Source: an uncultured Lachnospiraceae bacterium (lineage in GTDB: Bacteria; Bacillota; Clostridia; Lachnospirales; Lachnospiraceae). Taken from it: a stretch of DNA of 54,392 nucleotides. The stretch spans positions 1 through 54,392 of the forward strand of contig CAKRNW010000001.1 of assembly GCA_934371505.1 (NCBI GenBank), given 5' to 3'. The translations under genes and the position numbers were made by a program. Under the pieces are notes generated by a model. That model worked only from the letters and a program-made list of their open reading frames with translations. It had not been told where the DNA came from and searched no databases. Below are positions 1 to 7,117 of the stretch, piece by piece (the first letter of the stretch is position 1; every line of letters starts with the position of its first letter).

Positions 1-45
1 GTACCGATTTTTCTTTCTCATAGAATCTCCTTTCTGAACGTAAAA

Positions 46-75
46 GAGCCCTAGGCTATCGCTAGCTTAGGGCTC
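46..75 (-). terminator. Intrinsic terminator of the secreted-protein gene
   Basis: A 12-bp stem (arm gagccctaggct pairing with agcttagggctc, one mismatch) closes a 6-nt loop. On the minus strand it is followed by TTTT. It lies 25 bases past the stop codon of the gene ending at 100, so it should end that transcript. The plus-strand side lacks a T-run. Confidence 0.8.
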
Positions 76-99
76 AATAGTTAACATTTATTAAGTTCT

Positions 100-981
100 T
101 TAGAACATCCAGTTGTCGGGCTCCTCAGTAACATCGAACTGAGTTACAGGAACAAGGTCTGCAGGAAGTGCAGGAAGTACTGTGCAGTTAACATTGCTAT
201 TACCATATGTTAAAGTGTAGAGATACTTACCATTGGCACAGATTGAATCTTTAGGACCAGCTTTGGTCATCAGTTTCATATCTACAGTAAAAGCACCGTA
301 ATTATTCAGAGGAAAACTGATTGTTACAGTAGATTCATTTTGGATATGAGATTCACCAGCATCAAGTTCGCATCCATTCATAAGGCTGAGCATCTGAAGG
401 GTAGGCTGGCAGGTGAATACCAGGTAAGGAATACCGTTGATTTCCTGGTAAGTGCTGTTCTGGGCAAGGTACTCGATGGTGAATGCGCCGCGGTCGATTG
501 CTTTGTCGATGCTCCACCAGTTGTTGCGCTGTGCCAGATTGTCATTAAGCCAGTACTCTTTAGAGTCAGGGCTAGTAGCGGAATAATCATAACATACGCC
601 GTTAATATATGCCGTAGACCAAGTAGAACCAGTGGTAGTTCTACACATAGTTTTAACAGAATCATTTCCTACTGCATAAAGGTACTGACTGTAATCATCA
701 CCCATGATGGTCTCAACCTTCTTACCGTTCTTATCCCAGTTGTCTAATCTGTGCTCGGTACCGAAGTGAATGGTGTAGCTGGTAGCTGTCTTGGATGCTG
801 CGTAAGTTGCCGTGAGAACTTTCACTTTGTCAGCCTGAGTCATGTCGTAACCGACGTAGTTGCCGGTTGCGGCGTTGAGCTGCTGAACGATGGGGTTAAC
901 TTCAGCTGCTTTCGAGGAAGTTCCGAAGCTTAATGATGCGAATACTACTGCTAATGCGAATGCAAATACTCTCTTTTTCAT
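100..981 (-). CDS. Secreted protein of unknown function
   Basis: This 293-residue protein begins with a clear Sec signal peptide: a KKR n-region, a hydrophobic stretch of about 15 residues and a likely SKA/AE cleavage site near residue 25. The ATG at 981 was chosen over a start 39 bases upstream because AAGGAGA sits just before it and the signal peptide then starts cleanly. The mature part is rich in Tyr, Trp, Thr and Asn, has four cysteines and looks beta-rich. I do not recognise a family. There is no LPXTG motif or lipobox, so it is probably released or loosely wall-bound. It is monocistronic, with its own terminator at 46-75, and seems unrelated to the CIS operon. Confidence 0.8.
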   Translation of the reverse strand: MKKRVFAFALAVVFASLSFGTSSKAAEVNPIVQQLNAATGNYVGYDMTQADKVKVLTATYAASKTATSYTIHFGTEHRLDNWDKNGKKVETIMGDDYSQYLYAVGNDSVKTMCRTTTGSTWSTAYINGVCYDYSATSPDSKEYWLNDNLAQRNNWWSIDKAIDRGAFTIEYLAQNSTYQEINGIPYLVFTCQPTLQMLSLMNGCELDAGESHIQNESTVTISFPLNNYGAFTVDMKLMTKAGPKDSICANGKYLYTLTYGNSNVNCTVLPALPADLVPVTQFDVTEEPDNWMF

Positions 982-1026
982 AATCTTATATCTCCTTTTC
1001 AATTTGTGAATAGTTGTCAATTTGGT

Positions 1027-1070
1027 TTCATTTATATATGGTTAGGACAAGTGAAAATGGCGGAATTTCC
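1027..1070. repeat. 44-bp direct repeat, copy 1
   Basis: This block matches 1614-1657 in direct orientation at 40 of 44 bases; the four differences fall in a central hexamer (gttagg versus atttac). It abuts the DUF2442 stop codon and lies upstream of the secreted-protein gene. Both copies sit where a minus-strand promoter would be expected and share an AT-rich tatata core, so this may be a duplicated promoter or the footprint of an insertion of the DUF2442/DUF4160 pair. Confidence 0.8.
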
Positions 1071-1322
1071 CTAACTCACCTTATGACCGTTCTCCCAAAT
1101 TTCATCTGATGATAAATCGATGGAATCATTCCAAACAATCCCATAACCACCTACATCTACTTGTACCTGCTCATATAACCCTGATATTGTGTTCAAATCA
1201 TTGAAAACAGGTATCTCAACGAACAATGGCTTCAAGTCGTAATCTTTTACTGTTCCATCAAGAAAAGTAGCTGTTAAGATGTAAGAATCTTTCGGAGTAA
1301 TTGACTGTATTCTGTGAAACAT
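1071..1322 (-). CDS. DUF2442 domain protein
   Basis: This 83-residue protein fits the DUF2442 family: an N-terminal strand pair with a DGTVKDYDL motif, and a C-terminal segment with GIVWNDSIDLSSDEIW. AAGGAGAG precedes the ATG. It lies 14 bases downstream of a DUF4160 gene in the same direction. DUF4160/DUF2442 pairs are common in bacterial genomes and are predicted to behave as a type II toxin-antitoxin-like module; that role is inferred from the pairing. DUF2442 proteins are generally taken as the possible antitoxin or DNA-binding partner. The pair is bracketed by the 44-bp direct repeats, which suggests it moves or was inserted as a unit. Confidence 0.85.
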   Translation of the reverse strand: MFHRIQSITPKDSYILTATFLDGTVKDYDLKPLFVEIPVFNDLNTISGLYEQVQVDVGGYGIVWNDSIDLSSDEIWENGHKVS

Positions 1323-1336
1323 ATTGTACTCTCCTT

Positions 1337-1591
1337 TTACTCTAAAGGCGGCAGTTCAACAAATTTCTGGGTATTCCAAATTTCTAATAAATCCTGTTCA
1401 TGAGTACGAGTCCACTCTTGCACCATCTTCAATGCTCTTTTAGGTAAATCTCCCTCAAGCATTTCGCCAGTTTTTATATCTACTGCCCCGATGTAATCGC
1501 CATATATAGCGTGAATATGTGGTGGATTATGTTCAGACTGCTTAAAATACATTTTAATTACAACACCATAAAATCTAGATATAACAGGCAT
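1337..1591 (-). CDS. DUF4160 domain protein
   Basis: This 84-residue protein carries the DUF4160 hallmarks: MPVISRFYGVVIKMYF at the start, the HNPPHIHAIYGDY motif around residues 21-33, and an LPKRALKMVQEW segment. The start has an AGAGGGGG site about 9 bases upstream. It is the first gene of a two-gene unit with DUF2442. The family is often called a putative toxin-like partner of DUF2442, but no activity can be assigned from sequence alone. The histidines in the HxxPHxH motif could be functional. Confidence 0.85.
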   Translation of the reverse strand: MPVISRFYGVVIKMYFKQSEHNPPHIHAIYGDYIGAVDIKTGEMLEGDLPKRALKMVQEWTRTHEQDLLEIWNTQKFVELPPLE

Positions 1592-1613
1592 TATATACCC
1601 CCTCTATTATGTC

Positions 1614-1657
1614 TTCATTTATATATGATTTACACAAGTGAAAATGGCGGAATTTCC
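1614..1657. repeat. 44-bp direct repeat, copy 2
   Basis: Second copy of the repeat at 1027-1070, in the same orientation, 587 bases away. It lies directly upstream of the DUF4160 gene and, with copy 1, brackets the DUF4160/DUF2442 pair exactly. The remainder of 1592-1771 is non-coding and contains this repeat and the hairpin at 1729-1765. Confidence 0.8.
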
Positions 1658-1728
1658 TAATCCGTTAATAAATTCAGTGTATCATAGTTACATGAAAATG
1701 TCCAGAAATACGAGAGTTTCACCGAGTC

Positions 1729-1765
1729 AAGAAACCTCACGCGAACTTAATCGAGTGAGGTTCTT
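1729..1765 (-). terminator. Hairpin after the XRE gene, probable terminator
   Basis: The arms aagaaacctcac and gtgaggttctt form an 11-bp stem with one bulge around a 14-nt loop. It begins 7 bases past the stop codon of the regulator ending at 1772. The T-tract on the minus strand is short (TTTCTT), so termination may be incomplete. Confidence 0.5.
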
Positions 1766-1771
1766 AACGGA

Positions 1772-2059
1772 CTAAATATTTTGTTTTGGCACAAATTCAA
1801 TTTTTAAAGCCATTCCCATCCCATCCGCTAATCTTTTAAGCAAATTGACGGAAGGATTCCTTGTTCCATTCTCAAGCTTACTAATATCTGCCTGGTTAAT
1901 ACCAGTACGTTCTGCAAGTTCCTTCTGTGTTATATTCTGAGAAGTGCGAGCATCTACGATAGCTCTTATAACATCCATCTCCGGCTGAATAGCCTCATAT
2001 TCTTTTCTGAACTCATCATCCTGTAACTGCTTAGAAAGCATATCATCAAATGTTCTCAT
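1772..2059 (-). CDS. XRE-family helix-turn-helix regulator, HigA-like antitoxin
   Basis: This 95-residue protein has a C-terminal Cro/CI helix-turn-helix: TQKELAERTGINQADISKLENG covers the two recognition helices, followed by NPSVNLLKRLADGMGMALKI. The N-terminal 40 residues (RTFDDMLSKQL...EFRKEYE) are typical of HigA-type antitoxins. The ATG at 2059 was chosen because antitoxins of this type begin with this sequence and a weak AGGA lies 11 bases upstream. The frame stays open for another 56 codons upstream, but that part looks like a decayed, unrelated segment (see 2060-2227). No HigB/RelE toxin gene is adjacent, so it is probably an orphan or an autoregulator. Confidence 0.75.
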   Translation of the reverse strand: MRTFDDMLSKQLQDDEFRKEYEAIQPEMDVIRAIVDARTSQNITQKELAERTGINQADISKLENGTRNPSVNLLKRLADGMGMALKIEFVPKQNI

Positions 2060-2227
2060 TCTCAATACCGTCCTGAATATTATTCTAACACACAACTCAA
2101 TCAGATCACTTTCATCTTTACTGCAATGTAAACAACAGTATCCCAGTTCGCGGGCTATTGTAAACTCTTTATTCTGCAGTGAATCGGACTTCTTATAAAA
2201 GATTGCTAAGTTGTGATCATCTGACAC
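2060..2227 (-). pseudogene. Decayed ImmA/IrrE-like metallopeptidase fragment
   Basis: The open frame upstream of the HTH gene encodes 56 residues including KEFTIARELGYCCLHC. This resembles the zinc-binding helix of ImmA/IrrE peptidases (F-T-x-A-H-E-L-G-H-x-x-L-H) with both HExxH histidines lost (RELGY). It is in frame with the HTH gene, so it could still be translated as a fusion. ImmA/IrrE proteins are often encoded beside XRE repressors, which supports the reading, but the fragment is short. Confidence 0.35.
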
Positions 2228-2247
2228 AGTTGCTCCTAAAACAGAAC

Positions 2248-3012
2248 CTATCCCATTGCATCATAATCATCAACCCCCTTATCTATCAGTCCTTTTAGCG
2301 AAGCCGGTGCATAAAGCTTCCACCTTTTATGAAATATATTATCCTGCGACTCCTTCATCAGGTAACGCTTTGCGTCAGAGGAACCATTCTCGCACGCCTC
2401 AAAAAAATTGGCTGAGAAATGGAATTCTTCCTGCATTTCTTCAAAAAGGTATCCGCATTTCTGATACAGAAAACCATTGTTGTTTCTTGCCAGACATTCC
2501 AGCACTTTCTGCTCATTCAATCCCGGCACAAGCATCATGCAGCGTATCACTTCCTCAAGACCTGCTATCTTTTCAAAATCACGGATACTGTCTACAACAG
2601 TCTGTTCCACGGATGTCACCCGTATATTTCTCATCTGTACTACTTCCATATCAGGCTTACGCTCTACGCGGCGATACATCACTCCGTCATACTCAAAATC
2701 GTAAAACCGTTTGCCCGTTGCAACATAGCACTCATAAAACACCTGACTTCCATAACCAAATACTTCAAATGCACTGTGATGGGTGATACAAGCATCCGGG
2801 AACAGATTGGAACCTATCTGATAACGAGATAACACAGGCTGTTTCGTTTCCATACTGATTACCACATAAAAATCTCTTTTTACCTTTTCTATCAGCCCTT
2901 TTTTCTGATATTCATAGATTACCTGATTCGCTGCGGTTGCCGTTCCAACAAGCTCTGTCAGCTGCTCTCTTGAAAAGCACCCCTTTGCAAGCAATTTTTC
3001 ATAATACTTCAT
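2248..3012 (-). CDS. AbiEi-like antitoxin / transcriptional regulator, no AbiEii partner
   Basis: This 254-residue protein matches the AbiEi antitoxin family: an N-terminal winged helix (FSREQLTELVG ... GLIEKVKRDFYVV), a conserved THHSAFEVFGYG segment near residue 80, and the RVTSVEQTVVDSIRD motif near residue 135. In type IV AbiE systems AbiEi represses its operon and counters the nucleotidyltransferase toxin AbiEii, encoded just downstream. Here the next gene is the decayed peptidase/XRE unit and no AbiEii is present. The start is ATG at 3012 or an in-frame GTG at 3015; AGGAG lies just upstream. The C-terminus (KRWKLYAPASLKGLIDKG) is intact, so the gene is not visibly truncated. Confidence 0.75.
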   Translation of the reverse strand: MKYYEKLLAKGCFSREQLTELVGTATAANQVIYEYQKKGLIEKVKRDFYVVISMETKQPVLSRYQIGSNLFPDACITHHSAFEVFGYGSQVFYECYVATGKRFYDFEYDGVMYRRVERKPDMEVVQMRNIRVTSVEQTVVDSIRDFEKIAGLEEVIRCMMLVPGLNEQKVLECLARNNNGFLYQKCGYLFEEMQEEFHFSANFFEACENGSSDAKRYLMKESQDNIFHKRWKLYAPASLKGLIDKGVDDYDAMG

Positions 3013-3151
3013 CACGCATCATCTCCTACTGTTTTAAAATTAGCACAATATATTATTTATTCTTAATATTTTATGCATTTTTCAAAATTATTTGTTTTTA
3101 CTTTACCACATAATACTAGAAATATCAAATACTTTGTGCGTTTTTTAAAAT

Positions 3152-3414
3152 TCACTCTTCTTCATCATCTCCAAACATGGCAGACAGTGAAGCCAATGCC
3201 CCATCATCCAGCGGCTTATCAGAAAGCTCCAAATTATTATCCTGTAATTCTTCCACCATTTCCTTCATCGGTTCTGTTGGCTCTGGGTGTGTCTCAGGCT
3301 GAATTGATGCAACTTTGCTCCATAAAGAACTGCCTTTAATACAAAAGCACACTCTTCAAAAGAAACTTCACTACTGCAATCAAAATGCTTCCTAATCCAA
3401 AAGATATAGTTGAA
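3152..3414 (-). pseudogene. Frameshifted remnant of an unknown gene
   Basis: Two minus-strand frames join into one plausible protein. The upstream frame, which runs from 3414 after a stop codon, reads IRKHFDCSSEVSFEECAFVL and continues through KAVLYGAKLHQ. The downstream frame, open from 3352 to 3152, carries a Glu/Asp-rich tail ending in LASLSAMFGDDEEE. A shift near 3300 is needed to connect them. There is no start codon or ribosome binding site for the upstream part. I do not recognise the parent gene. The flanking 3016-3151 is AT-rich and otherwise empty. Confidence 0.4.
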
Positions 3415-3443
3415 CTAACCTCTACTGTCATATCCATATAAAA

Positions 3444-3483
3444 AGAAACGGCATCCTCAATCCCCTTTGAGTCTGCCGTTTCT
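3444..3483 (-). terminator. Terminator of the 46-residue membrane protein gene
   Basis: Perfect 10-bp arms agaaacggca and tgccgtttct enclose an inner ctcaa/ttgag pairing. On the minus strand it is followed by TTTTATATGG. It lies 43 bases past the stop of the small gene at 3526. The plus-strand side has ctttt, so it may work weakly in both directions. Confidence 0.75.
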
Positions 3484-3525
3484 CTTTTCGTAATCTCTTA
3501 TATGACCTTATTCCCGAATCATGTA

Positions 3526-3666
3526 CTATTCTATCGAGTGTTTCTCGTCTGTTTCCCCTTGAGTATCTTCCTTCTTTGCTGCCGAACTGTTTTCATACCA
3601 CCAGACCAGTCCGGACACGATGATAACAGCCGCAAACATTACTCCAACAAAAATATTCTGTGTCAT
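3526..3666 (-). CDS. Small single-pass membrane protein, 46 residues
   Basis: The minus strand encodes a 46-residue peptide beginning MTQNIFVGVMFAAVIIVSG and ending in a charged cytoplasmic or external tail rich in Lys, Glu and Asp. Residues 5-21 form one transmembrane helix. The ATG is preceded by an excellent AAGGAGATAAGG site at 6-8 bases, and a strong terminator follows, so expression as a separate unit is likely. No family is recognised. It lies downstream of another one-helix protein (3753-4187) in the same direction and may share its promoter. Confidence 0.65.
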   Translation of the reverse strand: MTQNIFVGVMFAAVIIVSGLVWWYENSSAAKKEDTQGETDEKHSIE

Positions 3667-3752
3667 ATCCTTATCTCCTTTTTGGCGTGCAGAAGTAGAA
3701 CCTCAGACCATTTCTGGTTCCAGGCTTTCTTTCTCCATGAATTCTATGTATT

Positions 3753-4187
3753 TTAAACAGGAAAATAAGGTGAATCGGGGTGTTTCTCTCCGTTCTGATG
3801 ATAAATATAAGAAATGATAAAGCGATGGGTATCCAGATGCCGGGACATTCTGGAACGGATCAGAAAATTCTGGACAGTATACACCTGATCCATGCACAAA
3901 GCCGGGGTAACACCGACGAACATACCACGCTGTACCCCAGGTCTTTTACTGTTTGAGGATGGTCTTTCCAGATTTCCACGAACCGCGTCAAAAGCAGTCT
4001 CTCCCAGCAGCTCATTATCCAGATTAAAAACACGGCGGTCTACCTGGTTTTCTACAGGAATTTCCCCTTCCTCATCCCACGAAAAAAAGGCACACTGCTG
4101 ATGCTGTTCAAGCTGTATGCTAAAGACACAGATGCCAAGCACCAACAGGATGCTGACAAGTTTTCCAAGTCTTTTCGGTAAATCCAT
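3753..4187 (-). CDS. Membrane-anchored protein of unknown function
   Basis: This 144-residue protein has a short basic N-terminus (MDLPKRLGK) and one hydrophobic helix at about residues 10-28, then a soluble domain of about 110 residues outside the membrane. The ATG at 4187 was preferred over an in-frame GTG at 4205 because the promoter at 4211-4239 would start transcription at about 4204, leaving the GTG at the very 5' end of the message. No known domain was recognised. It follows the SpoIIE phosphatase gene (4254) but has its own promoter, so it is likely a separate unit. Confidence 0.6.
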   Translation of the reverse strand: MDLPKRLGKLVSILLVLGICVFSIQLEQHQQCAFFSWDEEGEIPVENQVDRRVFNLDNELLGETAFDAVRGNLERPSSNSKRPGVQRGMFVGVTPALCMDQVYTVQNFLIRSRMSRHLDTHRFIISYIYHQNGEKHPDSPYFPV

Positions 4188-4210
4188 GTTTTCTCTCGCT
4201 TTCACGGGTT

Positions 4211-4239
4211 ATTTTAACATATTTTTACACTGGAAACAA
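4211..4239 (-). promoter_or_regulatory. Sigma-A-like promoter for the 3753-4187 gene
   Basis: On the minus strand TTGTTT and TAAAAT are separated by exactly 17 bases. The predicted start of transcription is near 4204, 17 bases before the ATG at 4187. It lies in the 66-base gap after the SpoIIE phosphatase gene. Confidence 0.55.
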
Positions 4240-4253
4240 TATAACGCGATGAA

Positions 4254-5846
4254 TTATTCAGAATCCGAACTTCCATAATAAGTAAAGCACAACATGGTAA
4301 TATCGTCAAATTGGGGTGCATCTTTTACAAATCCCTGGATGCCATCCCAAACATTATGAAGGGTCTGCTCACACCCGGAGCCTTGCTGGGAATTTAGCGC
4401 CTCCAGCATCCGCACATCTCCATACAGCTCCTCTTTGGCATTGGTTGCCTCCACCACGCCGTCAGTGTAAAGATACAGGGAATCTCCCGGTGCAAAGGTG
4501 ATTTCATAGTTCTGGTAGGGCATATCTTCCATGCCTGCCAGCACAAAACCATGGTCATCGTGAATCAGTTCAAACTGTCCCCCAGCCTTTCGGAAAGCAG
4601 GGTATTCGTGTCCCGCATTGGATGCCGTCATCACACCGGTGGACAAATCCAGGATGCCCAGCCATACGGTAACAAACATCTCTGACTCATTATTTTCACA
4701 GAGCTGGTTGTTGACAAATTCCAGAATCTCCGCCGGGTTTCCTCCCATCAGTGCCCGGTTCTTGATAAGCGTCTTGGCAATGACCATAAACAGGGCTGCG
4801 GGTACTCCCTTGCCGGACACATCCGCCATGACAATGCCCAGATACTGTTGGTCAATGAGGAAGAAATCGTAGAAGTCGCCTCCCACCTCTTTTGCCGGAT
4901 TCATGGTGGCATAAATATCCATATCTTTCCGTCCGGGGAAGGGCGGGAAAATGCTGGGCAGCATATCTGCCTGGATTTTGGTGGCAACATTCAATTCCGC
5001 ACCGATTCGCTCCTTTTCCGCTGTCACCTGGGAAAGCTGATGGATATACTCCACCAGTTCCCGGTTCATCTGTTCAAAGGAACGTGCCAGTTCCTCGATT
5101 TCATCCCCGGTGTGGACATCCACGGAGAATTCTTCTCCCTTCTCCAGATTTCCCACCATCTCCTGGGATGCCTGGTTCAGGGTGTCGATGGGACGCACCA
5201 GCTTCTGTCGGATGACCACAATCAGTCCGATGGAGAATAAAACAATCACCACAATGATATGGATGCAGGTATTTAACACAAACTGTAAGATATCCTGCTT
5301 GACTCCCGGCATAGAAATATCCACGCCCACTAACGCCACAGGCTCTCCTGTGCTGTCAAACACCGGATAGACCACGGATGCGATATAGCCATAAGTGTCA
5401 TCCTCGTTAATCAGCACACCGGTCTTTGGCTCCCGCTGAAAGGCGTCAAAGGATACCTGTTTTCCGCCTTCCATGTAGGATTCATAATCGCCCAGGGCAC
5501 AGGCACCTTCCCTGCCGCTGGCATCCCACACATAAACCAGATTATCCTCACAGGGCACATAGACATAGTAATATTCCAGTTCCGAATTGTTCTGGCTGGC
5601 ATTGAGCCATCGCTCCACCTCATCGTAGTAGGCATCCGTCTCCCCAGTCTCAAGATACCCGGCGATTTTGTCCCCGTCTATGTACTCAGCAGCTATGCGG
5701 GCGTAGGCAAGTGCCTGCTCGCTGTAATGGTTCATCATATCCTTTTTATAGCGGTTGTTAATGGAGATACAGGTTGCCAGAATAATCAGCAGGGAAAAGA
5801 CCACCACCACCCAGACAACCCGTGTACTCAGTTTATGCTTTTTCAA
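4254..5846 (-). CDS. SpoIIE-family serine phosphatase with Cache-like sensor and HAMP domain
   Basis: This is a membrane receptor of about 530 residues. A transmembrane helix near the N-terminus, an extracytoplasmic Cache-like domain (residues 30-190, with YYYVYVP and GVDISMPG) and a second helix (VVIVLFSIGLIVVI) lead into a HAMP linker and a C-terminal PP2C/SpoIIE domain. The phosphatase motifs are intact: EVGGDFYDFF, MADVSGKGVPAALFM, YTDGVVEATN and FDDITML, which supply the metal-binding aspartates. It would dephosphorylate a STAS-type anti-anti-sigma protein such as 17413-17712. A TTG start at 5846 with AGAGG six bases upstream is proposed; the frame extends to 5906, inside the acyltransferase gene. 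It is closely similar in its phosphatase half to the paralogue at 17709. Confidence 0.85.
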   Translation of the reverse strand: MKKHKLSTRVVWVVVVFSLLIILATCISINNRYKKDMMNHYSEQALAYARIAAEYIDGDKIAGYLETGETDAYYDEVERWLNASQNNSELEYYYVYVPCEDNLVYVWDASGREGACALGDYESYMEGGKQVSFDAFQREPKTGVLINEDDTYGYIASVVYPVFDSTGEPVALVGVDISMPGVKQDILQFVLNTCIHIIVVIVLFSIGLIVVIRQKLVRPIDTLNQASQEMVGNLEKGEEFSVDVHTGDEIEELARSFEQMNRELVEYIHQLSQVTAEKERIGAELNVATKIQADMLPSIFPPFPGRKDMDIYATMNPAKEVGGDFYDFFLIDQQYLGIVMADVSGKGVPAALFMVIAKTLIKNRALMGGNPAEILEFVNNQLCENNESEMFVTVWLGILDLSTGVMTASNAGHEYPAFRKAGGQFELIHDDHGFVLAGMEDMPYQNYEITFAPGDSLYLYTDGVVEATNAKEELYGDVRMLEALNSQQGSGCEQTLHNVWDGIQGFVKDAPQFDDITMLCFTYYGSSDSE

Positions 5847-6963
5847 TTTTTCTCCCTCTTTTCCAAATCTTCCGGCTCCACAAATCAGCCAGTGCCAGGG
5901 ATACAAAAGTAATCACCAGGGCTAACCATAATACCCAGCCCTGGGAAAGCTCCTGGGTTCCCCGGATGATGTACAGTCCCAGATGGACACTTCCTGCCAC
6001 CAGAATCCAGTGGATGAAGTAAAAAGCTGTCATATCCTTGCCAATCTGTCCTACTACTCGGATGGCTTTTTCGGAAAGCCTGCTGCCTATCCAGTAGTAA
6101 ATCCCCAGCATCCCCAGCGCCGTTAAAATACAGACCAGCACATCGGGCGTGGTCACATGGTAATAGCAGTTTTCCCCGTCTCCAAACATGCCCAGCCTTC
6201 TGCTGATTCCCACTGCATAATAGGGAATGATAATCAGAAAGCATAGCGGGGAAATACAGCGGTAAAGTAACGCTTTGTCCTTGACCTTCCGCATTTTCTT
6301 GCCAAACACATAGCCGGAAACCGGCACGATAAGCCAGTTGAGGTATACGAAATAGGAAAGCACCTTTCCCTGGGCATCCTCTGTTCCCAGAAAATAACCC
6401 AGAAAAATATTGCCTGCCGGATTTCCCACATCCAATCCATTGCACAGCGTTCCAATCACGGAACAGCTAAAGGCGATAAGGAGCATCCCCCAGTCCGGCA
6501 GTTTCCACTTGATAAACAGTCCGATGGTAACCAATGCCATTCCTGCCAACTGAAAAATATCGTTATTGAGGGTCTGGTACACAATGGGTTCCATGTACCG
6601 CTCATAATCTCCGGTTATGAAAAATCCAATCAAATCGGGAATGGTATATCTGCACAGGTTCAGCAGAAAGCCCAGAAAAAACAGGAAAATTCCCCGTTTC
6701 ATCACATCCTGCCACTGGTGGTTCCTGCTGTACATAATGCAGACTCCCATGACAAACATCAGTCCCGGCGCAATCATGGGGCCTCCGATTACAGAGTCAA
6801 AGAGATAGGGAAATCCATGGGATAAGTCTCCCCCCGGTGTACATTCAATACTGCAATGCACCATCGCCACAAAAATCACAAACACCACCTTGGCGATGTC
6901 AAACTCCACCTGACGTCCTGTATTCACTTCTTCTGTTGCAAAAATTCTATCCCTTATGTTCAT
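5833..6963 (-). CDS. Multi-pass membrane acyltransferase-like protein
   Basis: This 376-residue integral membrane protein has about 10 helices. The N-terminal VEFDIAKVVFVIFVAMVHCSIE places an Asp and a His in the first helix, as in heparan-alpha-glucosaminide N-acetyltransferase-like (DUF1624) and acyltransferase-3 families, which move acyl groups across the membrane to sugars. The late motif FYFIHWILVAGSVHLGLYII also fits. Which of the two families applies is uncertain and the substrate is unknown; an envelope polysaccharide is possible. Its 3' end overlaps the SpoIIE phosphatase gene start by 14 bases, so the two are translationally coupled. An AGGTAGATGACC stretch precedes the ATG. Confidence 0.7.
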   Translation of the reverse strand: MNIRDRIFATEEVNTGRQVEFDIAKVVFVIFVAMVHCSIECTPGGDLSHGFPYLFDSVIGGPMIAPGLMFVMGVCIMYSRNHQWQDVMKRGIFLFFLGFLLNLCRYTIPDLIGFFITGDYERYMEPIVYQTLNNDIFQLAGMALVTIGLFIKWKLPDWGMLLIAFSCSVIGTLCNGLDVGNPAGNIFLGYFLGTEDAQGKVLSYFVYLNWLIVPVSGYVFGKKMRKVKDKALLYRCISPLCFLIIIPYYAVGISRRLGMFGDGENCYYHVTTPDVLVCILTALGMLGIYYWIGSRLSEKAIRVVGQIGKDMTAFYFIHWILVAGSVHLGLYIIRGTQELSQGWVLWLALVITFVSLALADLWSRKIWKRGRKIEKA

Positions 6964-7001
6964 TGGTCATCTACCTGGTTTTGTTTTTTTTATAATTTTC
7001 C

Positions 7002-7115
7002 TCAAATCAACTCCTGCCGGATGCTGAGGCTCCGCTTTTTTTCTTCCCTGCGGATGGCATCGGAAAGCAATTCTTCATCCATTTCTTCGGCTTCCTTTGT
7101 AAAGCTTTCACCCAT
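7002..7115 (-). CDS. 37-residue charged peptide after the giant effector candidate
   Basis: A short frame encodes 37 residues beginning MGESFTKEAEEMDEELL and ending SLSIRQELI. It is strongly charged and should be helical. GGAG lies 9 bases before the ATG, inside the last codons of the 1962-residue gene, and the two genes are separated by only 2 bases, so translation is probably coupled. No family is recognised. Its position right after the large protein fits a small chaperone or immunity peptide, but this rests on position only. No terminator separates it from the acyltransferase gene. Confidence 0.6.
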   Translation of the reverse strand: MGESFTKEAEEMDEELLSDAIRREEKKRSLSIRQELI

Positions 7116-7117
7116 AA

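Noticed and set aside
3336..3431. 31-residue hydrophobic peptide starting MTVEVSSTISFGLGS
   Set aside because: It could form a membrane helix, but there is no ribosome binding site, it starts right after a terminator and it overlaps the pseudogene remnant in another frame.
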